Below are positions 21,700-22,013 of a DNA stretch of 22,013 nt, piece by piece. Where the stretch lies: assembly GCA_009845505.1 (NCBI GenBank), contig VXZL01000266.1:1-22013 (forward strand), in the 5' to 3' direction. The stretch is from Candidatus Poribacteria bacterium (GTDB lineage: Bacteria > Poribacteria > WGA-4E > WGA-3G). Numbering within the stretch: position 1 is the first letter of the stretch; each line of letters starts with the position of its first letter. The translations under genes and the position numbers were made by a program. The notes below the pieces were generated by a model, which was not told the origin of the DNA, searched no databases, and worked only from the letters and a program-made list of their open reading frames with translations.

Positions 21700-22013
21700 T
21701 GAATAGCACCCACAACCTGAAGATTGGGGCTTCGGCTTCGTAGCAACTGCGGTTTTCTCAAAGAGTCAACCGTCTTAGTATCGCTCCACCCGTAGGCAAT
21801 TCCCCTATACCCTGAAAGAAATAGGTAAGGGCATATCGTGCGGAAACTTTCACGGCTATTCCTGCCTACAAAAAAAAAGGAGAGTAGCAGTAATGCAACG
21901 TGCTGGCTTTCACCTCCGCTCCGAAACTTACGCGTGAACTGCTACCGATACATGTTTTTTACAAGGTCTCACTTGACACCCGCCACACACCATACGACTG
22001 GTGAGGATAGGAC
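21700..22013 (-). mobile_element. Possible right end / omega-RNA region of an IS200/IS605-type tnpB element (partial)
   Basis: Read on the minus strand, the segment ends with GAAGCCCCAATCTTCAGG and a stem closing with GTGGG (hairpin at 21706-21730). This closely resembles the terminal GAAGCCCC-type hairpin at the right end of tnpB elements, which forms the 3' part of the omega-RNA guide. Upstream are further pairings: GTAGGCA/TGCCTAC (21792-21798 and 21863-21869) and GTAGCAGT/ACTGCTAC (21884-21891 and 21938-21945). An 88-codon frame without Met is open between stops at 21942 and 21675; it could be a decayed tnpB tail or noncoding. No tnpB zinc finger is visible, so the coding part, if any, lies beyond 22013. 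No gene was found here. The element identity is an inference from the hairpin. Confidence 0.4.

Noticed and set aside
21892..21936. A 14-codon plus-strand frame starting ATGCAACGTG after AAAGGAGAG
   Set aside because: It has a good ribosome-site look-alike, but the peptide is tiny and the region folds as structured sequence on the other strand; the match is probably accidental.
1..22013. CRISPR array, tRNA or rRNA genes, replication origin
   Set aside because: No regularly spaced direct repeats, cloverleaf sequences, rRNA segments or DnaA-box clusters were seen by eye on either strand.

Overview
The window comes from a bacterium of moderate GC content. Several gene families found here are unusually abundant in Candidatus Poribacteria and related sponge or marine lineages: phytanoyl-CoA-dioxygenase-like oxygenases, mandelate-racemase/galactonate-dehydratase-like enolases, the DUF6785/DUF6784-type membrane protein and amidohydrolases. 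The Poribacteria assignment is an inference from gene content. No rRNA or tRNA gene was seen.

Layout. Positions 1-721 hold the C-terminal part of a PhyH oxygenase cut by the window edge, then a truncated PhyH N-terminus. A small lipoprotein (751-1086) overlaps by one base a large polytopic membrane protein (1086-3008) that is split by an in-frame TAG at 1965-1967. An enolase-superfamily enzyme (3098-4225) converges on a zinc alcohol dehydrogenase, which lies 5 nt behind a small BrnA-like gene (5164-5379, minus). Divergent from that pair is a two-gene restriction-modification module (5536-7492) with its own good promoter. It converges on a CPBP-family membrane protease (7486-8379, minus).

The middle is catabolic in character. 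A galactonate-dehydratase-like enzyme (8507-9667, minus) is transcribed divergently from a nitrilase / amidohydrolase / Nudix operon (9855-12449). Both promoters can be read in the gap between them. A PhyH oxygenase and a SAM methyltransferase form a tightly coupled minus-strand pair (12468-13913). Divergent from them are a sialidase-like BNR propeller and a second galactonate-dehydratase-like enzyme (14049-16256).

The right part is mostly minus-strand housekeeping and envelope functions: a zinc-ribbon membrane protein, a DUF309 protein, UDP-glucose 6-dehydrogenase, a small antitoxin-like gene overlapping the remnant of a nucleotidyltransferase, a MoxR AAA+ ATPase and a heptose-kinase-like GHMP kinase. 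HU (21261-21542) has a near-consensus promoter and a strong hairpin terminator. Its upstream flank (about 21700-22013) is structured sequence resembling the right end / omega-RNA region of an IS200/IS605-type tnpB element, and its edge abuts the HU promoter.

The observations most worth following are the amber-interrupted membrane protein, the restriction-modification pair with an unrecognised PD-(D/E)XK-like nuclease, the out-of-frame overlap and truncation in the antitoxin/nucleotidyltransferase pair, and the tnpB-like end beside the HU promoter.
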